This document shows positions 51,239 to 63,900 of a DNA stretch of 64,000 nucleotides, piece by piece. The DNA is from CBDCGV01 sp965216955. GTDB taxonomy: Bacteria > Bacteroidota > Bacteroidia > Chitinophagales > JADIYW01. Location: contig CBDCGV010000016.1 of NCBI GenBank assembly GCA_965216955.1, positions 186,001 through 250,000 of the forward strand, in the 5' to 3' direction. The position numbers and the translations under genes were made by a program. Under the pieces are notes generated by a model, which made no database searches, was not told where the DNA came from, and saw only the letters and a list, made by a program, of their open reading frames with translations. Position 1 is the stretch's first letter, and each line of letters starts with the position of its first letter.

Positions 51239-52879
51239 TTATCCCCCGCGTTTAAATATGATGATATTATTTTCTGAGATCAGATTATAAATACTAGCCT
51301 CATAATAATATTTATACACTACATCTTCGAGCGATATCATATCTACCTTACCCACGATGTAATACTGTTCTCTAATATATTGATCGATCCAATTCTGTAT
51401 ATAAAAATTGGATTGAGGTTGAGGTAGCCATGACGTTTGGATATTGACTACAACAATTGCTTTGGGTGGATTTTTCATAACTTCTTCAATCATTAGTTTT
51501 TGCATAATCATTGCATAGTCATGTGTTTCCATCAAGGGATACATGTAAATGTAACCGGTACTTGCTGGTCTATTCGAATAAAAATACAGCTGTGGTTCTG
51601 AACCTACAATTAATATTTTGTCATCATCCTCGGTTATTGTTTTTAAAAAATCCCCAATCTCTATTGACTCCACAAATGGATTCAACCCATATCTCTTTTT
51701 TGAAAGCGCATTTACATCAGGGTTGATAAAAAAATCTGTATTGCTCACTATAAAAGGTATAAAGGCCCCTCCTAGTATTGGAATTATTAAAACAAAAAAG
51801 AGCTGTTTTAGTCGATCAATTGAAAAGATAAATTTTAAAGTATAGGCAAAACTAAAAGCAATGGCTGGAAAAAATGTCTGGTAATAATGCACTCTAAACC
51901 GAAAACCAGGAACCACTGTTAAAAAAGAAATTAGAAAAAATAAAACAATAAGATATCGATTAAGACGATTGGTATGATTTGTTTTAGCAAATAAAATTAT
52001 CATACCAAAAAGGGCAAAAACATATACTAAAATAAAATGAGAGAACACCTTTTTTTGTGATACAAAAAAGAATTCTTTAATCGCTACAAAATTCGTAATA
52101 TCCGTTCCATACGCTCTAAGATATGTGAATGTCCAGAACCAAAAATTATCAAAAACCTTAGCTTTAAAAAGATATATAAACATCAATAACAATGGGACGA
52201 TTACTCCTAGTACATAAAAGAAAATACCCGTAAACAGTTGTTTCCATTTTTTTTCCTCTTTATTGAAAAAGTGAAAAACAAATACAGCTATCCCACCAAA
52301 ACAAATAAAAAACAATCCAACCTGCTTCATTATAAATGACAAGCCAAAGAAAATTCCAGATGCGAATAAGTAAAGCCGTTTGTTAAAAGGCTTTGTTGGA
52401 GGAGGTCTTTTTATTAAAAAGTAAAATCCGAGTAAGGCAAACAATGACACAAAGTGCGTAGCGTGAGTTGCATATCCAGCAACAGAAGGGTTCATGGATA
52501 AAAAAGCATAAGCCATTGCTGCAAAGACTGCATAAAGCTCCCCCAGCAACACCTGTCCTATCTTATAAACCAATAAGATACAAATGAGATTAACAATTAA
52601 TAGCCCCAAATGAATGGCTGTTATTGTCTCTCCAAAAAGTAAAAAGAAAAAGGCATAAATAAAATAAGTGCCCGGGAATTTCATATTATATGCCCCTTCA
52701 TAGGGTGCTACTCCATCTAAAATAAGTTGTGCGAAATAAGCGTATTCTCCCTCATCTCTTTCCAAAGGAAAATCTAATACGTTTAACCGAATAAATGTTA
52801 CAAATAATAGTATGGCAAACAAGGCTATTTGGCAATACACCTTATTTCTATTCTTGTTCACATAATTTTTCAGGCCCAA
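51239..52879 (-). CDS. Family 39-like (PMT/ArnT-type) membrane glycosyltransferase
   Basis: A 546-aa inner-membrane protein with about eleven transmembrane segments in the first 380 residues and a periplasmic C-terminal domain. The first loop contains FPLERDEGEYAYFAQLIL, with the catalytic-type Asp-Glu of the GT39/ArnT fold, followed by YNMKFPGTYFIYA. Enzymes of this type transfer a sugar from polyprenyl phosphate to a protein or glycolipid on the periplasmic side. Its stop is 94 bases before the family 2 gene on the same strand, consistent with donor synthesis and transfer in one unit. Confidence 0.82.
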   Translation of the reverse strand: MGLKNYVNKNRNKVYCQIALFAILLFVTFIRLNVLDFPLERDEGEYAYFAQLILDGVAPYEGAYNMKFPGTYFIYAFFFLLFGETITAIHLGLLIVNLICILLVYKIGQVLLGELYAVFAAMAYAFLSMNPSVAGYATHATHFVSLFALLGFYFLIKRPPPTKPFNKRLYLFASGIFFGLSFIMKQVGLFFICFGGIAVFVFHFFNKEEKKWKQLFTGIFFYVLGVIVPLLLMFIYLFKAKVFDNFWFWTFTYLRAYGTDITNFVAIKEFFFVSQKKVFSHFILVYVFALFGMIILFAKTNHTNRLNRYLIVLFFLISFLTVVPGFRFRVHYYQTFFPAIAFSFAYTLKFIFSIDRLKQLFFVLIIPILGGAFIPFIVSNTDFFINPDVNALSKKRYGLNPFVESIEIGDFLKTITEDDDKILIVGSEPQLYFYSNRPASTGYIYMYPLMETHDYAMIMQKLMIEEVMKNPPKAIVVVNIQTSWLPQPQSNFYIQNWIDQYIREQYYIVGKVDMISLEDVVYKYYYEASIYNLISENNIIIFKRGG

Positions 52880-52911
52880 CTTTACTTAAGTTTTATATTG
52901 AAAATGCTTTG

Positions 52912-52946
52912 AGAGACTGTTTAAATTTCATCTTTGAAAAGTCTCT
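52912..52946 (-). other. Hairpin between the sorting-domain gene and the GT39-like gene
   Basis: AGAGACT (52912-52918) and AGTCTCT (52940-52946) form a 7-bp stem, extendable inside by TTT/AAA. It lies about 75 bases past the stop at 53021. It lacks a following T-tract, so it is only a weak terminator candidate. The rest of the 141-bp gap shows nothing clear. Confidence 0.3.
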
Positions 52947-53020
52947 AAGTAAAAATAGGTAAGTTTTACTGAATGTTTGATAAGGGATAACTCTATAATG
53001 AATAATGTCTTTTTATTAGA

Positions 53021-54946
53021 TCATCGAATCAGTTTTAGATGTTGCACCACCTTTTTATAGACATCTCCTAATGCGGCCTGCACCACTGCAACATAAATAC
53101 CACTGTTCATAGATTTTCCTCTAAAGCGTCCATCCCAACCTGAAGAAATACTACTACTGGCAAAGACTTTTTCTCCCCAGCGATCAAAAATTTCCATGTT
53201 AAAAAAATCAATCTCCTGATTTACATAAGCCTTCAATGTATCGTTTTCTCCATCTCCATTTGGCGTAAATGCGGTAGGCACGTTGATCAAAAACGAATCT
53301 ACCGAATCACATTCAAATCTTGTAATTATTAGGCTATCACAATTTTCATCAATTTCTACGGTATCAATAAGGACAAGCGTATCTGGCATGCTGCAGTCAT
53401 AAACAATGCGATTACGAATCAAAACTATATCTAATGAAATAATGGTTGTCAAATAGACGCTATCACACCCTAAGTCCGTTCGTAAAGTATCAAGAAAGGT
53501 TCCTGATGAGTCTATGATACATGTTGTGATTCTAGCTGTATCAAAAGAAGGTTCGAATGGCTGGTTAAAAATGGTAATGGTATCATTTGCACTGCAATTA
53601 TCTTCGTAAACAATAAATGGTAATAAAACGCTATCGACCACTGCATTGCTATCAACTTGAACCGTAATATTTTTTCCACTGTCTGTTTCACTAATGACAA
53701 TTAATTCATCAGGAATTCCTGTTAGCCATTCTACTGAATCAATGGAAGAGCCAAGTCCATCTTCAACACTTATATTAACTGTAACAATACGACAATTCGC
53801 ATCTCTAGTAGCTGTCAATTGATAACTAGGGGCTGTTTTACTCAAAACAAAAGCTGTATCTGTAAAATCAATCCACTCAGGACTGGCCACTTCATTAAAA
53901 GCAACGCCATCAAAGTCGGTAGTAGATGCCACCACCCCACTATTACTTATTTTCTCCCATTGCGGACTTACAATACTCTCCCAATAGGCTATATTTTGCC
54001 ATTCACCATCAGTGGTTGGCTCGTAAAACATTCTGAGGGTGACAGGTCCAGATTGCTGCATAGCTGCAATGCGATGAAAGAAAGCCTCATTAAGTTTACA
54101 CAAACTGTCTGACTTCTGATCAATATCAAAACCTTCAACAGTTGGATCAAGCCATGCCAATCTTACACTATACTCCTGATCACTAGCATTACTTGCTTCC
54201 AAGATGATTGGTCTTAATTTAGAAGTCCCAACAATGGTTCTATTTCCTACTGGAAACAAATAAAGACCATTATTCATCTTTCTTGTAAGAGATCCGTTTA
54301 AATCACTACTTACAAACCCATTTGCTCTCTGGATTGCATTGACATCTCTATTGTTTACATTTGCAACAAACTGCTGTGTAGCCAATTCACTACTATCCAA
54401 ATTCAACACTCCATCAATATTAATATCTACTTCTTGGAATTTAATATTGCCATTTTCCAATGTCAAATTGAAGAAAGAAGTGGGTATGCCTTTAAAAAAT
54501 TGATCATTACCATTTAAGATCACATCGCTATTTCCAGATTGAAAGATATCATTATTCACCCAATCTCCAGTAAGTGTAAAAGAAGGATTATTGTTTGAGG
54601 CTTCAATAAAATCGTTGTTTATAATATCGCCCTTTACAATAATTACACCGTCATTTTCAAGAATTCCAGAATTGTTTTTGAGATGCCCGTCGCTAAATAA
54701 CGTTCCAGCATCATTTACGATTATAGTTACTCCATTATTATACAGCATAGTATCCTGAGCATGAGCGAAAAAGGTATTAATACAAAAGAAACATAAAATC
54801 ACTGTTCTTAAAAAAGAGGTCTTTCTAGACAAAGCAAACCTAATATTAAAGGTGTCTTTTGCTTCAAAAAAGGTGTCTTTTGCTTCAAAACCTATATTTT
54901 GAAGCCTAAATTGCAAGTTATTTTTCCTTAACCTCCTAACCTTCAC
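53021..54946 (-). CDS. Secreted protein with T9SS type B (gliding-motility-type) sorting domain
   Basis: The frame starts with GTG at 54946, two bases after the stop of the S74 gene, but the signal peptide (FLRTVILCFFCINTFFAHAQ) lies 45 residues in. A TTG at 54832 gives a conventional leader (SRKTSFLRTVILCFF), so the true start may be there. The mature N-terminal part (50-200) looks like a beta-helix or fibre of the kind with NNSGILENDGVIIVKG repeats. The middle is beta-rich with Cys motifs like DLGCDSVYL. Residues 555-641 are the CHU_C domain: VPTAFTPNGDGENDTL, MEIFDRWGEKVFAS, SGWDGRF and a basic tail. It should be exported by T9SS and surface-attached. Coupled to the S74 fibre gene. Confidence 0.85.
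   Translation of the reverse strand: MKVRRLRKNNLQFRLQNIGFEAKDTFFEAKDTFNIRFALSRKTSFLRTVILCFFCINTFFAHAQDTMLYNNGVTIIVNDAGTLFSDGHLKNNSGILENDGVIIVKGDIINNDFIEASNNNPSFTLTGDWVNNDIFQSGNSDVILNGNDQFFKGIPTSFFNLTLENGNIKFQEVDINIDGVLNLDSSELATQQFVANVNNRDVNAIQRANGFVSSDLNGSLTRKMNNGLYLFPVGNRTIVGTSKLRPIILEASNASDQEYSVRLAWLDPTVEGFDIDQKSDSLCKLNEAFFHRIAAMQQSGPVTLRMFYEPTTDGEWQNIAYWESIVSPQWEKISNSGVVASTTDFDGVAFNEVASPEWIDFTDTAFVLSKTAPSYQLTATRDANCRIVTVNISVEDGLGSSIDSVEWLTGIPDELIVISETDSGKNITVQVDSNAVVDSVLLPFIVYEDNCSANDTITIFNQPFEPSFDTARITTCIIDSSGTFLDTLRTDLGCDSVYLTTIISLDIVLIRNRIVYDCSMPDTLVLIDTVEIDENCDSLIITRFECDSVDSFLINVPTAFTPNGDGENDTLKAYVNQEIDFFNMEIFDRWGEKVFASSSISSGWDGRFRGKSMNSGIYVAVVQAALGDVYKKVVQHLKLIR
54850..54890 (-). repeat. 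21-bp tandem duplication at the 5' end of the sorting-domain gene
   Basis: The 21-base unit around AGGTGTCTTTTGCTTCAAAA occurs twice back to back. If translated, it encodes FEAKDTF twice, ahead of the signal peptide. If translation starts at the TTG at 54832, the duplication is in the leader, where it also doubles a TTG upstream of TAGGTTTG. Confidence 0.9.
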
Positions 54947-54948
54947 GT

Positions 54949-57900
54949 CTACTTCTTTGTATTTACAAGATCGTTAATGATCTTTTTAAGTGCTTCCACT
55001 TCAGCCTCCAGCTTATTGATGCGGTCGCCATCTGTCTCGATTTTTTGCTGCTGCTGCTGAATAGAATTAACTAATGCAAATGTTAGTGCACCATAATTAA
55101 CAGACAAATAGTTTTTTTGCATTCCGGTAATCGGATCTTTGTATGTCCATTCACTGATCATGTAAGGTGCTAAATCCTGCAAATCTTGAGCAATAAGCCC
55201 CACCTCTGTACTTTTAGGAATACCTGCAAGACCATTATATGTAAACCACTTCGGATTTAATTTCAACACAAAATCTAATCCTTGTTCATACGGTTTAATA
55301 TCTTCTTTCAATCTTTTATCGGAAACTGTATTCCATACTGCTCCACCAGTTGTTTTCCCTGCATCTCCAGTTACTTCGAATGCATGTGTAATTGGTGCGG
55401 CATTGATGCCCACCTTACCATCACCTGAAGTATATATGATGTCATTTCCAGCTCCTGCGGCCGTAGTATCAAAACTTATTTTAAACAATGCATTTCGAGT
55501 AGTTGAATTCGTTGTTCCCTCTACAGACCATCGTCTATTGGAAATATTACTATTGTCAAATTGTAACCTAGATGGATTTCCGGCTCCTGTTTGAGTTAGA
55601 TTTACATGCGCGTTGTTCGCACTTCCTGTATGATGTATATCCAGTTTATGATCCGGCGTATTATCATTGATACCAACGTTTCCATTATCATCCAATACCG
55701 TAAAAAGTGTATCAATGCCACCCGAACCGCTAAGCACATTAAACTGATCGTTTGCTCCATCCTCATTATGATCTAATTTGATATTGACACTTGATGATCC
55801 TCGAATATCAAAATCATCTCCAGCAATAATATTTCTAGCGTTTCCAGTAAAGCCCATGCTTCCTTCTACTTGAAGTTCATTGGCAACCGATGAAGTATTG
55901 ATCCCGACTCTACCAGATGCTGGATCAACATAAATAGATGGGTTCCCTGCGGCAAAACCAACTTGAAAATTCCCAGCATTTGTTAATTCGAATTTCATAT
56001 TATGAGTTCCCAGTGTAACTTTGGTTGCTTTGTTCAAAGCTCCTCCAAGCTCAACTGTTGATCCATTAAGTGTTAAACCATTATTGGCTGCCGTTACAGA
56101 TCCTCCTCCAGCGCTATAAACTCTTTTATGAACTACTCCATCCGAGTCAATTGTAAGCACACTATCATCTGTTGCTGCTTGAATACCTTCCAATTTTAAA
56201 GGATCTGTTGCTGCTATTACATGCAATTGATTATCAGGATTTGTAGTGCCTGTTCCAATACCTACTCTACCGTTCTCAAGTACTCTCACCAACGTATTTG
56301 CATCTGCTGCGCCATTTGATTTAATATTGAATTCTGACCCAGTACCACTATTATCGCTATCAATAATAATATCTACGCCTGTTGTTCCAGCTATATCAAG
56401 TGCTGATCCACTATTCAAAGTAAAATTATCTTCTGTGATTAAAGATCTATTACCCCCATCAATCCTAACATTTCCTGCAACCTCTAACTTTTGAGCAGGA
56501 GAAGACTTACCAATACCTACATTTCCACTATTGGCATTAAAAATATCATTCCCACTAATGGTCCAATCTCCATCGTCTGCTACATCACTTACTGCAATTT
56601 TATGCACTATTCCATTGTCATCAATAGATAAAAGAGAATCATCATTAGCCGCCTGAAGTCCTTCTAATCTCAAAGGATCTTCGCCACTTTCGGCAACTAT
56701 ATGTAATCTTGTAGTTGGATTACTGCTTTCGGTATATTTCTCACCAAGATTTAACCCGATCCTTCCTGTTTGATAATTCATCTCAAATAGCCTTCTATCG
56801 TCATTTCCTTGCGTCTGACTTTTTCCAATGAAGAATTTCTGATTGGACGCAGCCTGATTAGATAAGCCTACATAAATGCTGGAAGTACTCCCTGCACCTG
56901 TAGTATTCTTAGCTTCAAACTCTATATGCTCACTATTACCATCTTCTTTATCCACTCCGCTACCGCCAACAATCATATCTTCAGCAACGTGAAATGCTCC
57001 CCTTGGAGCATTCGTATTGATCCCTACCCGCACATCAGAAAAATCCGTTGCTGGTGTGGCTTTTCTAATATATAAAGATGGTTGATCTGCTGGTGAATCA
57101 TCATCAGTAATAACCAAGTTATTATTAGTGGTGGTGGTGATTTGTGTATTCTGAATGAGTGTTCCTCCCAATCGCACCTGACTTCCCGTTAAGTTCAACC
57201 CATTATTAGCAGTGATGGAACTCCCTGCCAAAATACGGATAGTATCATTTGTTTCAGTTATAACAAAAGACGTGTCATTAATCTGAATTAAACTTTGAAT
57301 CTCATTCAAACTATCTGCATCGGAATCTGCAATAGAGATCGTTACACTCTCTCCTCCTGTAATGTCTAGCTGTACACTATCACCTCCTACTAGTGTTCGA
57401 CCTAAGTCCTGATTGTCGGTATTGGCCACTACACTAATTGTATCGCCACTACCACTAATGGCAAAAGACGTGTCATTGATCTGAATTAAACTTTGTATCT
57501 CATTCAAACTATCTGCATCGGAATCGGCAATAGAGATCGTTACACTCTCTCCTCCTGTAATGTCTAGCTGTACACTATCACCTCCTACTAGTGTTCGACC
57601 TAAGTCCTGATTGTCGGTATTAGATAGCACACTGATTGTATCGCCACTACCACTAATGGCAAAAGACGTGTCATTGATCTGAATTAAACTTTGTATCTCA
57701 TTCAAACTGTCTGCATCGGAATCTGCAATAGAGATCGTTACACTCTCTCCTCCTGTAATATCTAACTGTACACTATCACCTCCTACTAGTGTTCGACCTA
57801 AGTCCTGATTGTCGGTATTGGCCACTACACTGATTGTATCGCCACTACCACTGATGGCAAAAGATGTGTCATTGATCTGAATTAAACTTTGTATCTCGTT

Positions 57901-60900
57901 CGTACTATCTGCATCGGAATCTGCAATAGAGATCGTTACACTCTCTCCTCCTGTAATGTCTAACTGTACACTATCACCTCCTACTAGTGTTCGACCTAAG
58001 TCCTGATTGTCGGTATTGGCCACTACACTGATTGTATCTCCACTACCACTGATGGCAAAAGATGTGTCATTGATCTGAATTAAACTTTGTATCTCATTCA
58101 AACTATCTGCATCGGAATCTGCAATAGAGATCGTTACACTCTCTCCTCCTGTAATATCTAACTGTACACTATCTCCTCCTACTAGTGTTCGACCTAAGTC
58201 CTGATTGTCGGTATTAGATAGCACACTAATTGTATCGCCACTACCACTAATGGCAAAAGACGTGTCATTGATCTGAATTAAACTTTGTATCTCATTCAAA
58301 CTGTCTGCATCGGAATCGGCAATAGAGATCGTTACACTCTCTCCTCCTGTAATGTCTAACTGTACACTATCACCTCCTACTAGTGTTCGACCTAAGTCCT
58401 GATTGTCGGTATTGGCCACTACACTGATTGTATCTCCACTACCACTGATGGCAAAAGATGTGTCATTGATCTGAATTAAACTTTGTATCTCATTCAAACT
58501 ATCTGCATCGGAATCTGCAATAGAGATCGTTACACTCTCTCCTCCTGTAATATCTAACTGTACACTATCTCCTCCTACTAGTGTTCGACCTAAGTCCTGA
58601 TTGTCGGTATTAGATAGCACACTAATTGTATCGCCACTACCACTAATGGCAAAAGACGTGTCATTGATCTGAATTAAACTTTGTATCTCATTCAAACTGT
58701 CTGCATCGGAATCGGCAATAGAGATCGTTACACTCTCTCCTCCTGTAATGTCTAACTGTACACTATCACCTCCTACTAGTGTTCGACCTAAGTCCTGATT
58801 GTCGGTATTGGCCACTACACTAATTGTATCGCCACTACCACTAATGGCAAAAGACGTGTCATTGATCTGAATTAAACTTTGTATCTCATTCAAACTATCT
58901 GCATCGGAATCCGCAATAGAGATCGTTACACTCTCTCCTCCTGTAATGTCTAGCTGTACACTATCTCCTGCTACTAGTGTTCGACCTAAGTCCTGATTGT
59001 CGGTATTGGCCACTACACTGATTGTATCGCCACTACCACTGATGGCAAAAGACGTGTCATTGATCTGAATTAAACTTTGTATCTCATTCAAACTATCTGC
59101 ATCGGAATCTGCAATAGAGATCGTTACACTCTCTCCTCCTGTAATGTCTAACTGTACACTATCACCTCCTACTAGTGTTCGACCCAAGTCCTGATTGTCG
59201 GTATTAGATAGCACACTAATTGTATCGCCACTACCACTGATGGCAAAAGACGTGTCATTGATCTGAATTAAACTTTGTATCTCATTCAAACTGTCTGCAT
59301 CGGAATCTGCAATAGAGATCGTTACACTCTCTCCTCCTGTAATGTCTAGCTGTACACTATCACCTCCTACTAGTGTTCGACCTAAGTCCTGATTGTCGGT
59401 ATTCGCCACTACACTGATTGTATCTCCACTACCACTGATGGCAAAAGACGTGTCATTGATCTGAATTAAACTTTGTATCTCATTCAAACTATCTGCATCG
59501 GAATCGGCAATAGAGATCGTTACACTCTCTCCTCCTGTAATGTCTAACTGTACACTATCACCTGCTAATAGTGTTCGACCCAAGTCCTGATTGTCGGTAT
59601 TGGCCACTACACTGATTGTATCGCCACTACCACTAATGGCAAAAGATGTGTCATTAATCTGAATTAAACTTTGTATCTCATTCAAACTGTCTGCATCGGA
59701 ATCTGCAATAGAGATCGTTACACTCTCTCCTCCTGTAATGTCTAACTGTACACTATCACCTCCTACTAGTGTTCGACCTAAGTCCTGATTGTCGGTATTG
59801 GCCACTACACTAATTGTATCGCCACTACCACTAATGGCAAAAGACGTATCATTAATCTGAATTAAACTTTGTATCTCATTCAAACTGTCTGCATCGGAAT
59901 CTGCAATAGAGATCGTTACACTCTCTCCTCCTGTAATATCTAACTGTACACTATCACCTCCTACTAGTGTTCGACCTAAGTCCTGATTGTCGGTATTGGC
60001 CACTACACTAATTGTATCGCCACTACCACTGATGGCAAAAGACGTGTCATTGATCTGAATTAGACTTTGTATCTCATTCAAACTATCTGCATCGGAATCT
60101 GCAATAGAGATCGTTACACTCTCTCCTCCTGTAATGTCTAACTGTACACTATCACCTCCTACTAGTGTTCGACCCAAGTCCTGATTGTCGGTATTGGCCA
60201 CTACACTGATTGTATCGCCACTACCACTAATGGCAAAAGATGTGTCATTGATCTGAATTAAACTTTGTATCTCATTCAAACTATCTGCATCGGAATCTGC
60301 AATAGAGATCGTTACACTCTCTCCTCCTGTAATATCTAACTGTACACTATCACCTCCTACTAGTGTTCGACCTAAGTCCTGATTATCGGTATTAGATAGC
60401 ACACTAATTGTATCGCCACTACCACTGATGGCAAAAGACGTGTCATTGATCTGAATTAAACTTTGTATCTCATTCAAACTGTCTGCATCGGAATCGGCAA
60501 TAGAGATCGTTACACTCTCTCCTCCTGTAATGTCTAACTGTACACTATCACCTCCTACTAGTGTTCGACCTAAGTCCTGATTGTCGGTATTGGCCACTAC
60601 ACTAATTGTATCGCCACTACCACTGATGGCAAAAGACGTGTCATTGATCTGAATTAAACTTTGTATCTCATTCAAACTATCTGCATCGGAATCTGCAATA
60701 GAGATCGTTACACTCTCTCCTCCTGTAATGTCTAACTGTACACTATCACCTCCTACTAGTGTTCGACCTAAGTCCTGATTGTCGGTATTGGCCACTACAC
60801 TGATTGTATCTCCACTACCACTGATGGCAAAAGATGTGTCATTGATCTGAATTAAACTTTGTATCTCATTCAAACTATCTGCATCGGAATCGGCAATAGA

Positions 60901-63900
60901 GATCGTTACACTCTCTCCTCCTGTAATGTCTAGCTGTACACTATCACCTCCTACTAGTGTTCGACCTAAGTCCTGATTGTCGGTATTAGATAGCACACTA
61001 ATTGTATCGCCACTACCACTGATGGCAAAAGACGTGTCATTGATCTGAATTAAACTTTGTATCTCATTCAAACTATCTGCATCGGAATCTGCAATAGAGA
61101 TCGTTACACTCTCTCCTCCTGTAATGTCTAACTGTACACTATCACCTGCTACTAGTGTTCGACCCAAGTCCTGATTATCGGTATTGGCCACTACACTGAT
61201 TGTATCGCCACTACCACTGATGGCAAAAGACGTGTCATTGATCTGAATTAAACTTTGTATCTCATTCAAACTATCTGCATCGGAATCTGCAATAGAGATC
61301 GTTACACTCTCTCCTCCTGTAATATCTAATTGTACACTATCACCTCCTACTAGTGTTCGACCTAAGTCCTGATTGTCGGTATTCGCCACTACACTGATTG
61401 TATCTCCACTACCACTGATGGCAAAAGACGTGTCATTGATCTGAATTAAACTTTGTATCTCATTCAAACTATCTGCATCGGAATCGGCAATAGAGATCGT
61501 TACACTATTACCATTGGATATTCCTATTTGAATACTATCGGGACTAATTATCGTTGTACTTAAATTTTGTTCATCTAAGTCTACGCCCAACATAATTCTA
61601 AGCGTATCATTTGTCCCACTTAAGACATAAGTTGTATCATTTAATCTTAATAAGCTCTGTAATTCATTCGTACTATCTGCATCCGCATCCTTAATCGAGA
61701 AAGTAACACTTGCCCCATTTGTAATATCAATAGTTGCACTATCTGTTGTACTCGTTCCTGACAAGTCCTGCTCATCTGTATCAACGGTTCCCGGTGGAAA
61801 GAATATTGTATCCTCAGTGCCACTAATTACAAAACCTGTGTTTCCTAATAACGTATCTAAACCTTGAAGCTCATTGGTACTATCGGCATCCGCATCCTTG
61901 ATAGAAAAAGTGACACTTGATCCATTTGTAATATCAATGGTTGCACTGTCTGTTGTACTCGTTCCTGATAAGTCTTGCTCATCTGTATCTGTAACCCCCG
62001 ATGGAAAAAATATCGTGTCATTCGTGCCACTAATTACAAAACCTGTGTTTCCTAATAACGTATCTAAACCTTGAAGCTCATTGGTACTATCGGCATCCGC
62101 ATCCTTGATAGAAAAAGTAACACTTGATCCATTTGTAATATCAATGGTTGCACTGTCTGTTGTACTTGTTCCTGATAAGTCTTGCTCATCTGTATCTGTA
62201 ACCCCCGATGGAAAAAATATCGTGTCATTCGTGCCACTAATTACAAAACCTGTGTTACCTAATAACGTATCTAAACCTTGAAGCTCATTGGTACTATCTG
62301 CATCCGCATCCTTGATAGAAAAAGTGACACTTGATCCATTTGTAATATCAATGGTTGCACTGTCTGTTGTACTTGTTCCTGATAAGTCTTGCTCATCTGT
62401 ATCTGTAACCCCCGACGGAAAAAATATCGTGTCATTCGTGCCACTAATTACAAAACCTGTGTTTCCTAATAACGTATCTAAACCTTGAAGCTCATTGGTA
62501 CTATCTGCATCCGCATCCTTGATAGAAAAAGTGACACTTGATCCATTTGTAATATCAATGGTTGCACTGTCTGTTGTACTTGTTCCTGATAAGTCTTGCT
62601 CATCTGTATCTGTAACCCCCGATGGAAAAAATATCGTGTCATTCGTGCCACTAATTACAAAACCTGTGTTACCTAATAACGTATCTAAACCTTGAAGCTC
62701 ATTGGTACTATCTGCATCCGCATCCTTGATAGAAAAAGTGACACTTGATCCATTTGTAATATCAATGGTTGCACTGTCTGTTGTACTTGTTCCTGATAAG
62801 TCTTGCTCATCTGTATCTGTAACTCCCGATGGAAAAAATATCGTGTCATTCGTGCCACTAATTACAAAACCTGTGTTACCTAATAACGTATCTAAACCTT
62901 GAAGCTCATTGGTACTATCTGCATCCGCATCCTTGATAGAAAAAGTGACACTTGATCCATTTGTAATATCAATGGTTGCACTGTCTGTTGTACTTGTTCC
63001 TGATAAGTCTTGCTCATCTGTATCTGTAACTCCCGATGGAAAAAATATCGTGTCATTCGTGCCACTAATTACAAAACCTGTGTTTCCTAATAACGTATCT
63101 AAACCTTGAAGCTCATTGGTACTATCGGCATCCGCATCCTGGATAGAAAAAGTGACACTTGATCCATTTGTAATATTTATGGTTGCACTGTCTGTTGTAC
63201 TCGTTCCTGATAAGTCTTGCTCATCTGTATCTGTAACTCCTGATGGAAAGAATATTGTATCCTCGGTGCCACTGATCACAAAGCCCGTATTACCTGCCAA
63301 CGTATCTAAATTCTGTAACTCATTCATGCTATCCGCATCCGCATCTTGGATAGAAAAAGTGACACCTGACCCATTCGTAATATCAATGGTTGCACTGTCG
63401 GTTGTACTCGTTCCCGATAAGTCCTGCTCATCCGTATCTGTAACTCCTGATGGAAAGAATATTGTATCCTCGGTGCCACTGATCACAAAGCCCGTATTAC
63501 CTGCCAACGTATCTAAATTCTGTAACTCATTCATGCTATCGGCATCCGCATCCTGGATAGAAAAAGTGACACTTGATCCATTTGTAATATTTATGGTTGC
63601 ACTGTCTGTTGTACTCGTTCCTGATAAGTCTTGCTCATCTGTCCCTGTTAATCCAGCAGGAAAAAATATTGTATCCTCAGTACCACTAATTACAAAGCCT
63701 ATATTCCCTGAAAGCGTATCTAAATTCTGTAACTCATTCATGCTATCGGCATCTGCATCTGAAATTGAAAAGGTTATTGTATTACCCTTTGATATTGACA
63801 ATCTAATACTATCTTCAAAAATATAGCTAAACGTTATTAATTGACTATCTAAATCTGTTGAAGCACTTCCTGGAAAGGGTATCCATGTTGTCCCATTCCA

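Noticed and set aside
54850..54890. The 21-bp duplication as a phage or element attachment site
   Set aside because: No integrase, tRNA or element boundary is nearby; a simple slippage duplication explains it.
57240..63760. Tandem repeats that might suggest a CRISPR or satellite array
   Set aside because: Units are 198 and 207 bp, have no unique spacers, and are translated in one unbroken frame.
61874..63826. A ladder of identical 66-codon plus-strand frames and one 236-codon frame
   Set aside because: They recur every 207 bases as antisense shadows of the 69-aa repeats in the S74 protein.
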